Below, piece after piece: positions 22,441-34,530 of a DNA stretch of 64,000 bases; position 1 is the first letter of the stretch, and the number at the start of each line of letters is the position of its first letter. This DNA comes from Symsagittifera roscoffensis (taxonomy: Eukaryota; Xenacoelomorpha; Acoela; Convolutidae). The stretch spans positions 97,455,705 to 97,519,704 of the forward strand of contig NC_087062.1 of the NCBI RefSeq assembly GCF_963678635.1, read 5' to 3'. A model generated the notes under the pieces. It was not told the DNA's origin, searched no databases, and saw nothing but the letters and a program-made list of their open reading frames with translations. Made by a program: the position numbers and the translations under genes.

Positions 22441-23220
22441 TTTAAAAACCAATCGGTATGTGTGCCGGAAGCTAATTTCAAAAATTTTCTATATTTCAAT
22501 AATTTCAAACCATTCTATAGGGTGATAATCCTAAGGTTATTGTTATTTGTGAATTACAGGCTAAGGGGAATAATTTTACATCTGTTGATCATTCAGTATA
22601 GGTTGTATCGTTTCCAATTATGATCTATCTGATATTTTCTTGTAATGAACGGTTCATTCCTTCGACTAAACCATTAGTCCAAGTGGCATGAGATGCTCGT
22701 GGTTTGTGTTTGAAGTTATATAGATGGCATATTGTGATTATTTCATTATTAATGTACTCGACGCCTTTGTCTCTGACAAGGATTTCTGGTTATTCGACTT
22801 TCGCTATCCAGTGTTCATAAAGTGTGGTATATGCATAAAAAGCGTTACAATGAGGTACTGGGTTAAGTGCTACGTAGTGCGTGAATGCATCAACTATGAC
22901 CATTATACATGAGTTTCCTTCCGAAAAGGGTGATATTGGTCATTTTGTGTCGAATGATTTTCGCTGGTTAAAGTATAAACTTTTCGCTGGTTAAGATTTT
23001 GTTTTTCTGCTATTTGCTTTTGTTGCGGGTATGATTTAATTAATTGGAATGATATGCAAGCATTGCATAATACTTCAATCCAAATTGGTGCATATGGAAA
23101 GTGAAAATTTTGGTTGAAACTTGAGTATGTCTTTTCTGCATGTCCTTTAGTGTTTGAGGAATGTGAAATGTGAAATGCAAGGAGTATCATACTTAGTGGT
23201 AAACATGGTACTTTCAATTC
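22440..23220 (-). pseudogene. integrase, gypsy element 2 (broken)
   Basis: The zinc-binding end is visible at 22903-23217: a His pair in FHISHSSNTKGHAEKTYSSF and the Cys pair in VLCNACISFQ. The core follows on the same strand with many breaks. The first Asp is in SFDTK (about 22940), the second in LVRDKG (about 22780) and the Glu in NGLVEGMNRSLQE (about 22660). Stop codons lie between them. The catalytic triad is therefore still readable in a dead gene. Confidence 0.7.
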
Positions 23221-23783
23221 TGATGTTTGATCTTCTAAAATATTTGTGTTTTTATTTATGGATGTTTTGTTAAATTTTCCAAAGTATCTTTGAAATTTTT
23301 TTTCCTAAACTTGTGATATCTGCTTTTATGGGTTTTTTTTATTGGTGTGCCAAGACTTTAATTGTTTAGTGACTGGGTCAAGATTTTGGTACTTTTGTAT
23401 TAGCTTAAGTGTTAATATTTCTCTGTATTTGGTAGAAAGGTATTTTCGATTTCTAATTTTGAGAGAGGTATATTTTCAGGAGGGTAATGGAGGATAAAAA
23501 CTTGATTTATTGTGTATTTTGTATCAGTATCGGGGGGTCCTGATAAATTTATGTTATCAGGTAAATTTTCTTTTTCTATTTAAGGGAATAGATCTGTCTT
23601 GTACATTTTTTGTTTGAATGGTTTTTGTTGTGTATTGTTTTTGATCCATGATGAAATTGGTATTGATTTAAATGTAGAGTTTCCTAAGAGGTCTACTTCG
23701 TAGTGATTGTTTGGGCAATCTAAATATAATGGAAAGTGTTGTAAGTTAATTATTTGTGTTCGATCAATATCGGTTTTTGCTGC

Positions 23784-24428
23784 GTATTTGCATTCCAGTT
23801 TTGTTGATGTTTTATCTTTTGCAAGTAAAAACTTAATATTCTGTGGTATTTCTACTGTTGTTTTTCTTATTAATAATTCGGGTGGTGTGTTTCTACTAAG
23901 TGGGTTTGGTAGTTCAAGATTTTTTCCTGCTGTCCAAACTATATGTAGGTTTGGGAGTTTAATTAAAATTAATTGAAATCTGTAAACTATACAATTTGGG
24001 TTTGATTTCTGTGTGAAAAGAAAAATTAAAGGTTTATGGCCTGTAAAGAGAACTGTTGGATGTTTTGATCCAAGTGTTAAAACTCATATTCTGTGAGAGT
24101 ATATATTTTAGCTGTGCATTCTTTCATAAGTGTAGAGAGTCTAAGTTCAGCTTTTGTAAATAGTCTTGAGTTTGCTGAAATAAGATTCATCTTATTTGTT
24201 CCACTATGTGATTGTAATACTGCTGCGCGGAAGCCAATTTTTGAGGCGTCACACATAGCATAAATTGGTTGATCTGGGTCTGGAATGGTGTTTGATATTT
24301 GTTCCGTGAGAAGATTTTTTATTTCTTCAAATCTTTTCTGATGTTCTGTGCTCCATTCAACATTATTTTGTTGTCTAAGAATGTTATAAAATGTTCTTAA
24401 AATAGTTGCATTTTATAAACATATTTAT
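23784..24428 (-). pseudogene. RNase H, gypsy element 2
   Basis: On the minus strand around 24080-24300 the reading YAMCDASKIGFRAAVLQS is followed by LSTLMKECTAKIYTLT. These are the Asp and Glu regions of gypsy RNase H. The same sequence recurs at 24859-25502 in the duplicate. It contains stops downstream. Confidence 0.65.
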
Positions 24429-25916
24429 TTAAGAAATTGACCATTCCAAGAAATTCTTCGATTCTCTTTTGTTTGATAGTGGTTGAAGTTTGATGATTGT
24501 GTCTATGCGGGATTTTAATAGTGTGATCGCATTTCCTTCGATAATATGTCCTAGGATATATACACGGGTGAGAAAAAATTGTGATTTATCCGGGGCTGCT
24601 TTCATGTTTTCTTTTAGTAGTACTTGATGATATTTTTCGAAGACATTAAACATTTCGTGTTTTGTCTTTGATTGCATGAAAACATCGTCTAAATATGTTG
24701 TTACAATTTTACTGAGTATGAGTGGTCAAAAAATTTTACTCATTAATGCTGAGAATGCTGCTGGTCTTATCGAAATTCTATAGAAAAGTGTATTAAATTC
24801 GTATTGTTGGTTTCCAATGACGAATTGTGTTGAGCGTCGTGAATTGTGTTGAGCGTCGTATTTGCATTCCAGTTTTGTTGATGTTTTATCTTTTGCAAGT
24901 AAAAACTTAATATTCTGTGGTATTTCTACTGTTGTTTTTCTTATTAATAATTCGGGTGGTGTGTTTCTACTAAGTGGGTTTGGTAGTTCAAGATTTTTTC
25001 CTGCTGTCCAAACTATATGTAGGTTTGGGAGTTTAATTAAAATTAATTGAAATCTGTAAACTATACAATTTGGGTTTGATTTCTGTGTGAAAAGAAAAAT
25101 TAAAGGTTTATGGCCTGTAAAGAGAACTGTTGGATGTTTTGATCCAAGTGTTAAAACTCATATTCTGTGAGAGTATATATTTTAGCTGTGCATTCTTTCA
25201 TAAGTGTAGAGAGTCTAAGTTCAGCTTTTGTAAATAGTCTTGAGTTTGCTGAAATAAGATTCATCTTATTTGTTCCACTATGTGATTGTAATACTGCTGC
25301 GCGGAAGCCAATTTTTGAGGCGTCACACATAGCATAAATTGGTTGATCTGGGTCTGGAATGGTGTTTGATATTTGTTCCGTGAGAAGATTTTTTATTTCT
25401 TCAAATCTTTTCTGATGTTCTGTGCTCCATTCAACATTATTTTGTTGTCTAAGAATGTTATAAAATGTTCTTAAAATAGTTGCATTTTATAAACATATTT
25501 ATTTAAGAAATTGACCATTCCAAGAAATTCTTCGATTCTCTTTTGTTTGATAGTGGTTGAAGTTTGATGATTGTGTCTATGCGGGATTTTAATAGTGTGA
25601 TCGCATTTCCTTCGATAATATGTCCTAGGATATATACACGGGTGAGAAAAAATTGTGATTTATCCGGGGCTGCTTTCATGTTTTCTTTTAGTAGTACTTG
25701 ATGATATTTTTCGAAGACATTAAACATTTCGTGTTTTGTCTTTGATTGCATGAAAACATCGTCTAAATATGTTGTTACAATTTTACTGAGTATGAGTGGT
25801 CAAAAAATTTTACTCATTAATGCTGAGAATGCTGCTGGTCTTATCGAAATTCTATAGAAAAGTGTATTAAATTCGTATTGTTGGTTTCCAATGACGAATT
25901 GTGTTGAGCGTCGTGA
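23784..25916 (-). repeat. 1074-bp tandem duplication within pol
   Basis: 23784-24857 and 24858-25916 are almost identical. The unit spans the RNase H region and the second half of RT including the active site. The junction carries a doubled GAATTGTGTTGAGCGTCGT. The copies encode the same open pieces at an offset of 1074 bp, so the event is recent relative to the decay of the element, or it is an assembly artefact. Confidence 0.9.
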
Positions 25917-26560
25917 TTGTGCATCTTTTGCCATTTGATTGTATGCACTGTTCGTGTCAGCGGTTGTGAAATATTTTCCGTTTATCTTTGTAAGAATTAC
26001 TTGAATTGGTTCTATAGGCCAATTACATTTAGATTCATCAATCGTATTAGAGATATTGCATCTAATACAATTTTTAATGATTCTCCTTTAGCTAAACTAA
26101 TAACGGGATTTATGAATGTGTTTTTTTTATTGTTCTTCTTTATTTACTGGGAAATAATGTCATATTGTTCTAGAATATCTAGTAATCTATTTACTTTGTC
26201 TTGCAAGTGAATTGAGACTTTACTTGCTCGTTGCTTTTTGACAATTGCGTCAGGTTTCAGAGGTAGATGTAGTGGTGAGTTTACTTTTCCAACATCAAAT
26301 TTAGATGTGGCATAAACCATTGGGTATTTTTCATTAATAGTTCGGCTAGTTGTTCAAATTCTTTTTGCGTAATTTGAGAGTGTTGAAAATTGAACATTGT
26401 GAGGAATTTTTGTTGTTCCTTGGTGTTTTTTGATATTTGGAATGTCGGTTTTAAAAAAAGTGTTTTTTTTTTAAATAGTCTGTGCTTCGGTCGTTATCAC
26501 TTATGATACTATTGATTGATAATTCTTCATTAAGAATTGTTGATTAGCATATATCTAATA
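24429..26560 (-). pseudogene. pol: reverse transcriptase, gypsy element 2 (active site duplicated)
   Basis: The upstream complete part reads from about 26560 down to 25503. The active site TTYLDDVFMQSK is encoded at 25768-25779 and again at 24694-24705 because of the tandem duplication. It is followed by FEKYHQVLLKENMKAAPDKS and VYILGHIIEGNAI, typical of gypsy RT thumb sequences. Upstream parts are frame-broken. The YLDD residues are intact but no long frame survives. Confidence 0.8.
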
Positions 26561-26564
26561 CTTT

Positions 26565-26816
26565 TCAAATATTATTTACTCTATATGATACTTCTAATGT
26601 GGGAGAGATTGTTGCATTTGTTTCGCAATAACCTAGAAGTCCTAGAGGTAATGTTATTTTGTATGAAGAATTATTGTATACATGTAGTGAAATGATATCT
26701 GAATTTGTGTTTGTGTTTTTCGTGTATATGATGGATGAGATTGTTACTCGGAAAAGTTTGTGAATTGGCTTGCATTCAAGGTCTGACATATATAGTTTTT
26801 GTTTGATTTGTTTCAT
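26565..26816 (-). pseudogene. protease-RT spacer, gypsy element 2
   Basis: 83 codons with LPLGLLGYCETNATISPT and VSYRVNNI, resembling the segment between protease and RT in several gypsy polyproteins. Stops follow on both sides. Confidence 0.5.
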
Positions 26817-27107
26817 GTTATATTGATGGAGATGATTTACTGAAAAGTTGTATAAAAATCATGCTAGTAGTTTCAGGTGTTTTTGTTCTTGGTTATATAT
26901 GGGGTAAAATTTTGAGAAAAGGGCGGTTGTTTATTTAGTCTTTGAAAAAATGTAAGTGATGAGTTTTTTTATTTTTGTGTATTTGTCTTTTTTTGAGTAT
27001 TTTACTATTTAAAATATGATTAGTAGGGATATATTTGGTGATAAATGGTATTCCAATAATATTGTAATTTGTATCTGTGATATGGAATGTTTGTTTAAAG
27101 GGTTTGA

Positions 27108-27569
27108 TTAAAAATTTTTTTGTTCCATTGTTCGAGTAGGAATAAGGAATAGTTGGATTTTTCGAAAATTTGTTAAGTTTGATCCTTGTGCTGTAGCTAA
27201 TTTGCTTGAGGTTTTTAAGGGTATCAATTTTGGATGTAAAGTTTGTCTTTCATTCTTGGTGGGAATGTTTATAATATTTGATTCTGCTCTTGAGTCTATT
27301 AAAACACCAATTGTGAGGTCTGGTGATTGAAAACTTTTATTTTTTGGACTTTCTAAAATAAGAGGTATTGTCCAAACTTTTTCATTGGATTGTTGGATTT
27401 TGTTTGATGCGTTTTGATATATTTTGTGTGTGCTTGAACTTCCTTCAAGTTTTTGTTCAAAATCGTCCATTTTTTCTTGAATATTATCAGGGTTTTGGAA
27501 ATTGTCATGATTATTTTGGTTATAATTCGATTCTATTGATGTTTCCAATTCGTTTTCAATCTGAAGCAT
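27108..27569 (-). pseudogene. aspartic protease region, gypsy element 2
   Basis: 153 open codons. The segment LTIGVLIDSRAESNIINI corresponds to the active-site loop, where D-S/T-G-A is expected; the Gly is replaced by Arg. It is followed by KTSSKLATAQGSNL, a usual flap-side segment. The N-terminal part is a Gln/Asn-rich linker. Confidence 0.6.
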
Positions 27570-27631
27570 GTTTTTTGAAAGTATATTTTCTGTTTGGCTT
27601 TAGCCGTCTGTGGATTCGCAAGTTACGTGAT

Positions 27632-30378
27632 TTAGATGTTAATCTGTGGTTTCTGTGTTATCAATACCGGGAGGGTCTCATTGAGTTTCTTCAGTTGATT
27701 GTTCTTGGTTACTTTGTCTTTGATGTTTAGGTTTACGATTTCTATAATTTTGTTGTTAATTCGGATATTGTGAATTAGTTCTGTACGGTGATTGAGAAAA
27801 ATTTCTTTGTCGATTTTGATAATTTTAGTTTCTATTTTGGGAATTGTCACGTGATCTTTTGTGATAGTTTTTACATTTTGATCTATGGTAGTTTGATCTT
27901 CTGATTGAATAGTCTCGTGATCTGTTAATTTGATACTGTCTGTTTCTATTATTTGAAAAATTTCTGCTCCTATTGTTTGAGGAGTTTCTGGATCTATTGT
28001 TTGAATAGTATCTGTTACGAGAATTCGAACGGGAACTGTTTTTAACGAAGTTCGAATAGTTGTTTCTATTTCAATTTGATCTTGAATAATTATTTTGATA
28101 TCGATTGTTTTGACTGTTTGATCGACTATATCTATTCTGTGAGAAGTTTCGTGAATTTATTTGATCCAGAGATCTTCCTCGATAGTTATATCTGTAGGGT
28201 GATTGTTTTTTAGAGGCATTATATTTACCAGGAAGTGGTTTTCCTGAACTATTGCTACTGTGAATGTTTTTGTTTGGTAGATTTTGGTATTTTTCATGTA
28301 TTGGTAAAATGATTTATTTGGTTCTCTGTGTTTTTGTGGTTCGTTTTGATTATTGTGTTGTTTTTGTCTACATTCAGCTATGCTGTGTCCGTATCTATGG
28401 CAATAGTTACACCATTTTCTGAATTATGGTTCGCCTTTAAAGTTTGGATTTTTCTCGTAGATGTTTAATATTTGAGTGATTTTCTTCAGCTAGTTCAACG
28501 TCAGAATCATGAATATGATTCATTTGTGAAGTAGTGGTTCGGATGGTATTTACATATCGTAGTTTTTTATTTTCTGTGTCTTCCAATTTCATAGTGATTT
28601 CGGCTTGTTCTAATTTATCTACTAGTTTTCTGAAGTCTATATCGGGTTCTCGAATTGAAGATGGATCTGATGCTCTCTTTTTTATTGCTATTTTTGTAAT
28701 TGAGGTGTTAGAGTAATTTCTGTCGTTTTTCTATTTTATAATCATGTGTATTAAAGGAATATGCTTTTCTTACTAGTGTATGAATTCTTACTGCTAGTTG
28801 TTTAATTGTTCAATTTGGGATTCTACGAATGTCATTGCATAAAAATTTTCGGTGTTGTTTGTTTCTTTCGGAGTCGAACCTTTTCAAAAATTCTTGTGTG
28901 AATCTTTTCCAATCTGATTTAAATTCTATAGGTAAATTTGAATACCATTTTTGGGCTGCGCCATCAAGTGTGGTTTGGATTAGAGCTGTGCGTCTATGTA
29001 TCCAATTTTGATGGAGTGGTGTATTTACTGGTTCTGGTCCTATGTTGAAACCAAATTTGCTGTGACTACATTTAAGTAATCTTCTGCGGAGTATTCGGGA
29101 TCTATTTCTGTGAATACCATTAATGGCGTATTTGAAGATATTGAGGATCCACCCATAAGGTATGGATTCATTGTCATTTGTAGTGACTCTGCGGCATTTA
29201 GTTTTTGAGAGAAATTTGTATTTGAGTCTTTGTTATTTCCTGTTGTTGTAAATAAAATGGTACTGGAATTTCATGTTGCATTTGAGTTGGTTGATAATTT
29301 TGTGTTTTCACTGGGTTTTTTATTAAAAACTATTATTAAATGAGGTTGGGTGATGTCTTGTTTGCCTTTGTTCGTTTCGTGTATATGGTTCGAAAAGATC
29401 TGGTTGATAGAAAGAATCTGGTTGATTGTTTTTCCAGTTATTGTGATGATGATTTGTGTTAAATCGTTGATTTTGATAATAATATTCTTCAACTTCTGAG
29501 TAATGTGGTTGATTTCTAACATGTTGTTTGTTTGCTATGTTTTTATTTTGTTGGCAAAATGGGTGATTTTTGCTACGATCCAGTGTAGCTCGTGGCTGGT
29601 CGTTAGAAAATCATGATTGAGAAGTTTGTTATGGTACATTTTGATTGTGTGATTGCGGTTGATTTTGACTAGTATTGGGGGGTTTTGTTTCTTTGAATTT
29701 TTGGAAAAAATTATAGTTATGATCTGAGAAGTTATTTCTGTTTGATGTCTTTGCTTATTTGTTTGTCTTGATGTTGTTACTGGTCTAATTGTTTGATAGT
29801 CCATTTGTGAATATTTTGGTTTCACTGTCGATTGTATAGCTGTTTGTGGAAATACTGTTTTTCCTTTTTTGGAGTTTTAAGTGTCGGGTGAATAGGAGAA
29901 ATGCTTTGTTGTGTTGTTGTTGGCATTGTTTCAACTATTTCTTCATTTACGAAATGTGATGGGGTTTGGATATCTTGCTGTGTAATATTTCCTGTTCCAT
30001 TTAAATTTTCTTGGTTAATAAATGTAGAATTGAAACTATTATTTCCTTCTCTATCTGTGAACATTGAAATGTAGTTTATAGGTGTTGCTTCAATAGTTTG
30101 TGGAGTTATTCTAAGGTAATCTCTTTTGATGGAAATTGTGGTGATTGCTTGACTTGAGATGTCAGTTGGTATAATAATAAAAGATGGATGAGACCATTCA
30201 GTGTCCCAAACATAAAATATTTCGTCTGTCAATAAAGTTTCATCGTCTGAATTTTGTGGTTGCTAATTTTTTCTTTCTACTGATATCAGGTCAAGATTAT
30301 GGACAATATATTCAATTATTAACCATACTAGTATCTTTTGTAGATCGTGTTAAACATTTTGTGATAATTCGTTATTAG
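27632..30378 (-). pseudogene. gag: gag region with zinc knuckle, gypsy element 2
   Basis: A CX2CX4HX4C zinc knuckle is encoded at 28370-28411 (WCNYCHRYGHSIAECRQ). Open pieces to its right (28.5-30.2 kb, minus) have Asn/Thr/Gln-rich composition and would form capsid and matrix, including the piece at 29822-30232. To the left (27632-28360) is an Ile/Lys/Asp-rich linker repeating a DQ/IIETV-type phrase. Many stops and frame changes are present. Confidence 0.6.
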
Positions 30379-32699
30379 TGAGATTTTCACGGATTAAGTT
30401 TTAAAATTTTGAGAAAATATTTTTTCTTGTCTTACAGCTGTCGGGATGTTCGAGTTGGTGAGTCACCTTGTGTTTCTTTCAAATCTAGCATAGATAGAGA
30501 GCTATAAATAATTGAGAATAAATCGTTTGTGATTATTGAAACTGCCTTGTGTGAATTTCGGTGTTGTATTTTTTTATATAGTCTGTAAATCTTTCGAGAG
30601 TTCTATATCTATGTTGTATGTTTGTATTTGGTGTTTTTGGTTATTTTGTTTTGGTGATGCGATTTCGATTGTGTATAAATCATAGTATGATGTGATATTA
30701 CATATATCTTATAGGTAGTAATCATGGATTTGTCGTTTGATTTGTACAGGAAATTCTCGTTTAAATGGGCTAACTCCTTTTTCAAATAAGTTTACAATTA
30801 AGTTATGGCAAAATTGTACCTGTCCTCGGGAGTGATCATTTAGTGGTTTTATAAAAAATGGGAGTATTGAGTTATCGTCAAGTTTTTTGTCGTACTCGAT
30901 CATGTTTGGTGTTGTAAAACTGTTAGTGAGTAACATTCAGTATGTCTTTTTGGATGATTCCAATTATATAGGAGTATTTGTTTGTTGATATATGGCTTTT
31001 TTTTATTTTGCGTTTTTCTTTCATTGATGATGGTGTTGTGGCTTCTGAGTCGGAAAAATATATTTTGTCGTCGATCGGGTTGTTTTTACTTATGGAATCT
31101 TTTAATTCTTGAAGTTCCTGTATTGTGTTTGTGTCTGATTCTGAGACTGCGTTTCTTTCTTTTGAAAATCGTTTTCTGATAATGAAAATGATTGTTATGA
31201 TTGTCTGGTTATGATTGTCTTTTTTCGTGTCTGTCGTTTTGATCTTATATATCCTATTGTTTGTTGTGTGATGTTATTACAAGGTTGTATCTTTCGTTTT
31301 TAATTAAACAATTATGTAATACAACTCTTTTTTGGTACCTAGATGATCTCTTCAGATAAGGTTTAGGATGATGGTAGCAATAATTGGGTTAGAAGTTTTT
31401 AATTTCTTAAACTGTTAGTTCTTAGGCGTTTTGTTTGGTTATTTTATCTTGGGTCATAGGTTGTCGTGGTTTGACGGGTTTGAGAGAGTGTAGTATATCG
31501 ATTCGTGAGAATGATTTTTTACTTTCTCGTGACTAAGTTCTAGTTTAAAATAGACTTACCTAATCTTACTTAGGGGTTGTGATTTGTGATCAAGAGTTGG
31601 AGAATAGTCAATCGATCCACAAGTTTTTTTCTAATTAGAACGCAAGTAGATCGTTAGATACTCTTTTATGACTTACTAAGTTTAAGTCTTTTAGCCTGGG
31701 TCATCTAAGAGGAAGGGAACCAAATGAAGGATGAGTAGCCGAAGTTCTTCACTTCTTAGTTTAATTAAAATGGTTAGTTTTTTTCAAAAATTGCTTTTAG
31801 TCATGGGTCTTTTTTTAAGGGTTGGGTAGTGACTCGACGTTTGAGGTCGTTAGACACTTAAAAATGTGGGGGGGGGGAACAAAGTTGTTCCGTTTCATCC
31901 ACGGAAAGCCTGGATGATCAGAAAATTCAGAAAAATAATTCAAGTGACTGTTTAAAGATCCAAGGGAAACCTTGATGATCTGTTTTTTAAGTTGAGATAA
32001 TTTTAAGAGAAAGCAGGGATAAGCCTTGATAGAATTTAATGTAAAGGCTTAAGTGTGAGAAGTTTGAGATTAAAGTTTAGGATGATGTCAATTTTGTTTA
32101 ATTTGCTGTTAGTTTTTATGTAATGAAGCTGGGACGAAGAAATGATATGACAAATTATTAAAACTAACGATGATTTTTTGTTTTAACTAACTTTCGTGTT
32201 TTTTTTTTTTTTTCAATAAATTATTTTATTCAAAATGTTTTAATTTACAGCTGATTTTTTGCAGGGATGGACTTGTGTTGTTTTTATCAGTCGTTTTTGT
32301 ATAAATAGTAGGTTTAGCACCGTTAAGGTTACTGAAGGTTTTTTCAAATCTTATGTCATTGATTAAAAGTTTAAATTTACTGGGAAATGATTCTAAATGC
32401 ATAGGTTTGTTCCGGTTTCAGTCGTACTATCATGAAATCAATCGGTTGATTTCTACCTAATCGTAGTTCGTGCCTTGTCCTTGGTCTTCTCGCAATAACT
32501 GGTATTTTTCGTATTGTTTGGAAAATTAGCGTAGATCTATTGAGTCAGAGAGACATTTCTAATAAATTATCTATTTCATGGAACATTTTTTCAGTTTTGT
32601 AATTGTCTATTTCTAAATCTATTTTTTCTAAGTCCAAGTTAGTTAAGGTCTTGTTCGAGACTTTTGGTCGCAACAGATGAGTTATGTACGGTTGACTGT
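30379..32699 (-). other. 5' leader of gypsy element 2
   Basis: Between the 5' LTR and gag. No domain is seen. From 31392 rightward the sequence recurs at 38196-39440. It contains three spaced motifs of the type GGAAGCCTTGATGATC (31900-32030) and a G-run at 31870. Confidence 0.45.
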
Positions 32700-33053
32700 A
32701 CTCATAGAGTAATTTCAGATAAGGTGCACCGTCTGCTCGTCACGCTATCTTATTTTCGGCCGGATAGATTCGTGCATAAAACTTCTTAGTCTAATACCAA
32801 TCTTAATCTTACTCTTATATCTCCTAGTCTCAATAGATCTAGTGTATACTGGTTTATGCGAGTTAGTATGCAGAAGGAGAACAACTGTATTCTAAATTTA
32901 ATTCAAATTGCTCTGGAGCTTAAACTACAAGAAGTTTCAGCACTTACAAACAAAGGTAACTGTTAGTTATGGAATATGATTGGTTAGTTAAGAATATTTT
33001 ATACAATTAGAGAACTATATTTATAAAAAATTTTAAATTCTAGATTAGAGCTG
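32700..33053 (-). repeat. 5' LTR of gypsy element 2
   Basis: It pairs with 17593-17945 and is duplicated again at 39440-39790 by the segmental duplication. As the gene order is minus-strand, this right copy is the 5' LTR. Confidence 0.7.
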
Positions 33054-33084
33054 GCTCTAGCGGATCTAGCGGATCTAGGATTTT

Positions 33085-33295
33085 CTCCAGGGACAGGGGC
33101 GGATTTTCAAAATATTTCGAACCTTTGTCTACTTTTCTTAGGTCGACCAAATTGGTTTTTCGAGCTCTCCCAAAGCACTAAAAGACCATGTTGTGGCAAA
33201 ATTATGTGTGTGCGCCACGGGAAAATTCTGTGTGGCTTTCGAATCCCTGAGGAAAGAAAGCGCCCCCCCCCCCCTCGCGCTAAACCCGCCATTGA
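33085..33295 (+). mobile_element. hAT-like MITE copy
   Basis: It starts CAGGGGCGGATTTTC after CTCCAGGGA and ends near CGCTAAACCCGCCATTG. It is a shorter, diverged relative, duplicated at 39805-40010. The internal GTCGACCAAAT..GTTTTTCGAGCTCTCC block is shared with other copies. Confidence 0.55.
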
Positions 33296-33353
33296 TGCTA
33301 GGGAATTTTATGTTTACGAATTATTTAGAGTCATAATAACAAAAATATTAACC

Positions 33354-33578
33354 ATGTCATCAAAATTTAGTGAAATTAAAAGTTACATAGATGGTGATGA
33401 ATTGAATTCTTTTTTCTTTGATGAAGCTAAAGTAAAAACTAGAAAAACAAACATTAGCTTGGTTGAGAAACTAACTGAATCAAAGATTCGATTAATATTT
33501 TTTACGTTGTTATGCTGTACAGAAAAATGTTGTACAAATCAGCAAAAGTTGATTGCATTTTTTTTAGTAATCATCTGA
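33354..33578 (+). other. small ORF retained in three copies
   Basis: ATG at 33354, 34737 and 40067 opens 71-75 codons (MSSKFSEIKSYIDGDELNSF...) in all three duplicates. Most differences between copies change the amino acid, which argues against strong constraint. There is no domain and no clear splice signals. It may be a transposon fragment in the intron. Confidence 0.2.
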
Positions 33579-34039
33579 ATCAAATTCAGGATCTCCAGAT
33601 TTGTGATAATACTCAATTACTAAGAGGACTTTGGTAATTGAAGGAAAAACAAAAAATTCAGTAAAAAAGAATGTTGCTATAGAAAAATGAGTTCATGTTG
33701 GCTCAATGAGGCTCTACTGGACAGGCAACGCTGCCTGTTGCAATGCTCTCTTGTGGCAGTAAATTTTAAAGATATGCTACTACGGCATATGCTACTACAC
33801 TTGAGTAAAAATTAATATTGATTATCTATTTGGGACCCAAAAGCCATCTCTTGTAAAAAAAAAACGAAACAAAATGGATACTGATGTGACTTAATGCTCA
33901 AATATCATGGCGCTTTGAATAGTTATAACATATATGTTCATGAAATTTTTGACATTTTTTCTTCGCTCCAACTTTTTTCAAAAAATTGTTTCTTGAAAAA
34001 TGCATTAATCACTTTGTGTAATAGATATGATGTTTTTTC

Positions 34040-34330
34040 ACGGGCGGATCTAGGATCTTATAGAGGGGGGGTCGGATTTTTAAAAAAATTTTCGAAAATT
34101 TTGACCTTTTTTTTAGGTCAACCAAAATGATTTTCCGAGCTCTCCCTCGCGCTCTCTCTCAAAGTTAGTATAGTTTGGCGCCAAAGGCACCTTTAGAAAA
34201 ATTTTAGGGTCGGTTGGCCAAAAATGGATTTCTTAAAAAGTACCGAAGGGGGACCCCTTGGGTCGGCAGGGGTCGAAACACTGAGGGGGGGTGGGTCGTC
34301 CAGCTCCTTCTTAAATCCGCCCCTGTATTT
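34040..34330 (+). mobile_element. hAT-like MITE copy
   Basis: It begins CGGGCGGATCTAGGATCTTATAG and ends AAATCCGCCCCTG, inverted terminal sequences of the CAGGGGCGGAT type typical of hAT elements. The interior has GAGCTCTCCCTCGCGC, GGCGCCAAAGGCACC, TTTTAGGGTCGGTTGGCC and GGGTCGGCAGGGGTCGA. There is no ORF; it is non-autonomous. A clean 8-bp target duplication is not evident. Confidence 0.7.
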
Positions 34331-34399
34331 ATTCAACTAGCTCAATTCGTCTTCAGTGTCTAATTCAGTACATGTAATGTCTCATTTGATTTTGTTCAG

Positions 34400-34530
34400 G
34401 GGCTTGCTGTAACTACCAGACTAACTCATACATTGCGTATGGACAGAAGCATGGCATATCTCCTTTGGACTACATCAACCGAGTGTTCATCATCGGTCAG
34501 GTCTCTCTTAAACCTCTCGTTCACGTCAAA
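34400..34530 (+). CDS. exon 4a of the secreted host protein
   Basis: The acceptor is GATTTTGTTCAG. In phase 1 from exon 3 it reads RACCNYQTNSYIAYGQKHGI, then SPLDYINRVFIIGQVSLKPL and VHVK, and stops in phase 0 at AAA|GTTAGT (34530). An alternative donor CAG|GTCTCT at 34500 also gives phase 0, making a 10-residue shorter version; the first fits the donor consensus better. It carries a vicinal CC pair. It is one of three near-identical copies (35767, 41113), so isoforms could pick one or include several only if frame allows. Confidence 0.66.

Larger units (their letters stand above)
17593..33053 (-). mobile_element. degenerate Ty3/gypsy-type provirus, about 15.4 kb
   Basis: Direct repeats of about 355 bp bound the element. 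The domains on the minus strand, right to left, are: gag with zinc knuckle (28370-28411), protease (27108-27569), RT (24429-26560), RNase H (23784-24428, duplicated), integrase (22440-23220), pol tail and a 3' ORF with a membrane segment (20350-21060). All frames carry stops. A 1074-bp tandem duplication lies inside pol. It sits in intron 3 of the host gene in antisense orientation. Confidence 0.8.
14414..34399 (+). other. intron 3 (about 20 kb)
   Basis: The donor is GTAAGTGTG and the first usable acceptor is TTTTGTTCAG before exon 4a. The intron carries a diverged tandem repeat (15371-16700), a 15-kb gypsy provirus on the opposite strand (17593-33053) and MITEs. 16700-17590 is AT-rich and featureless. 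Confidence 0.5.
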
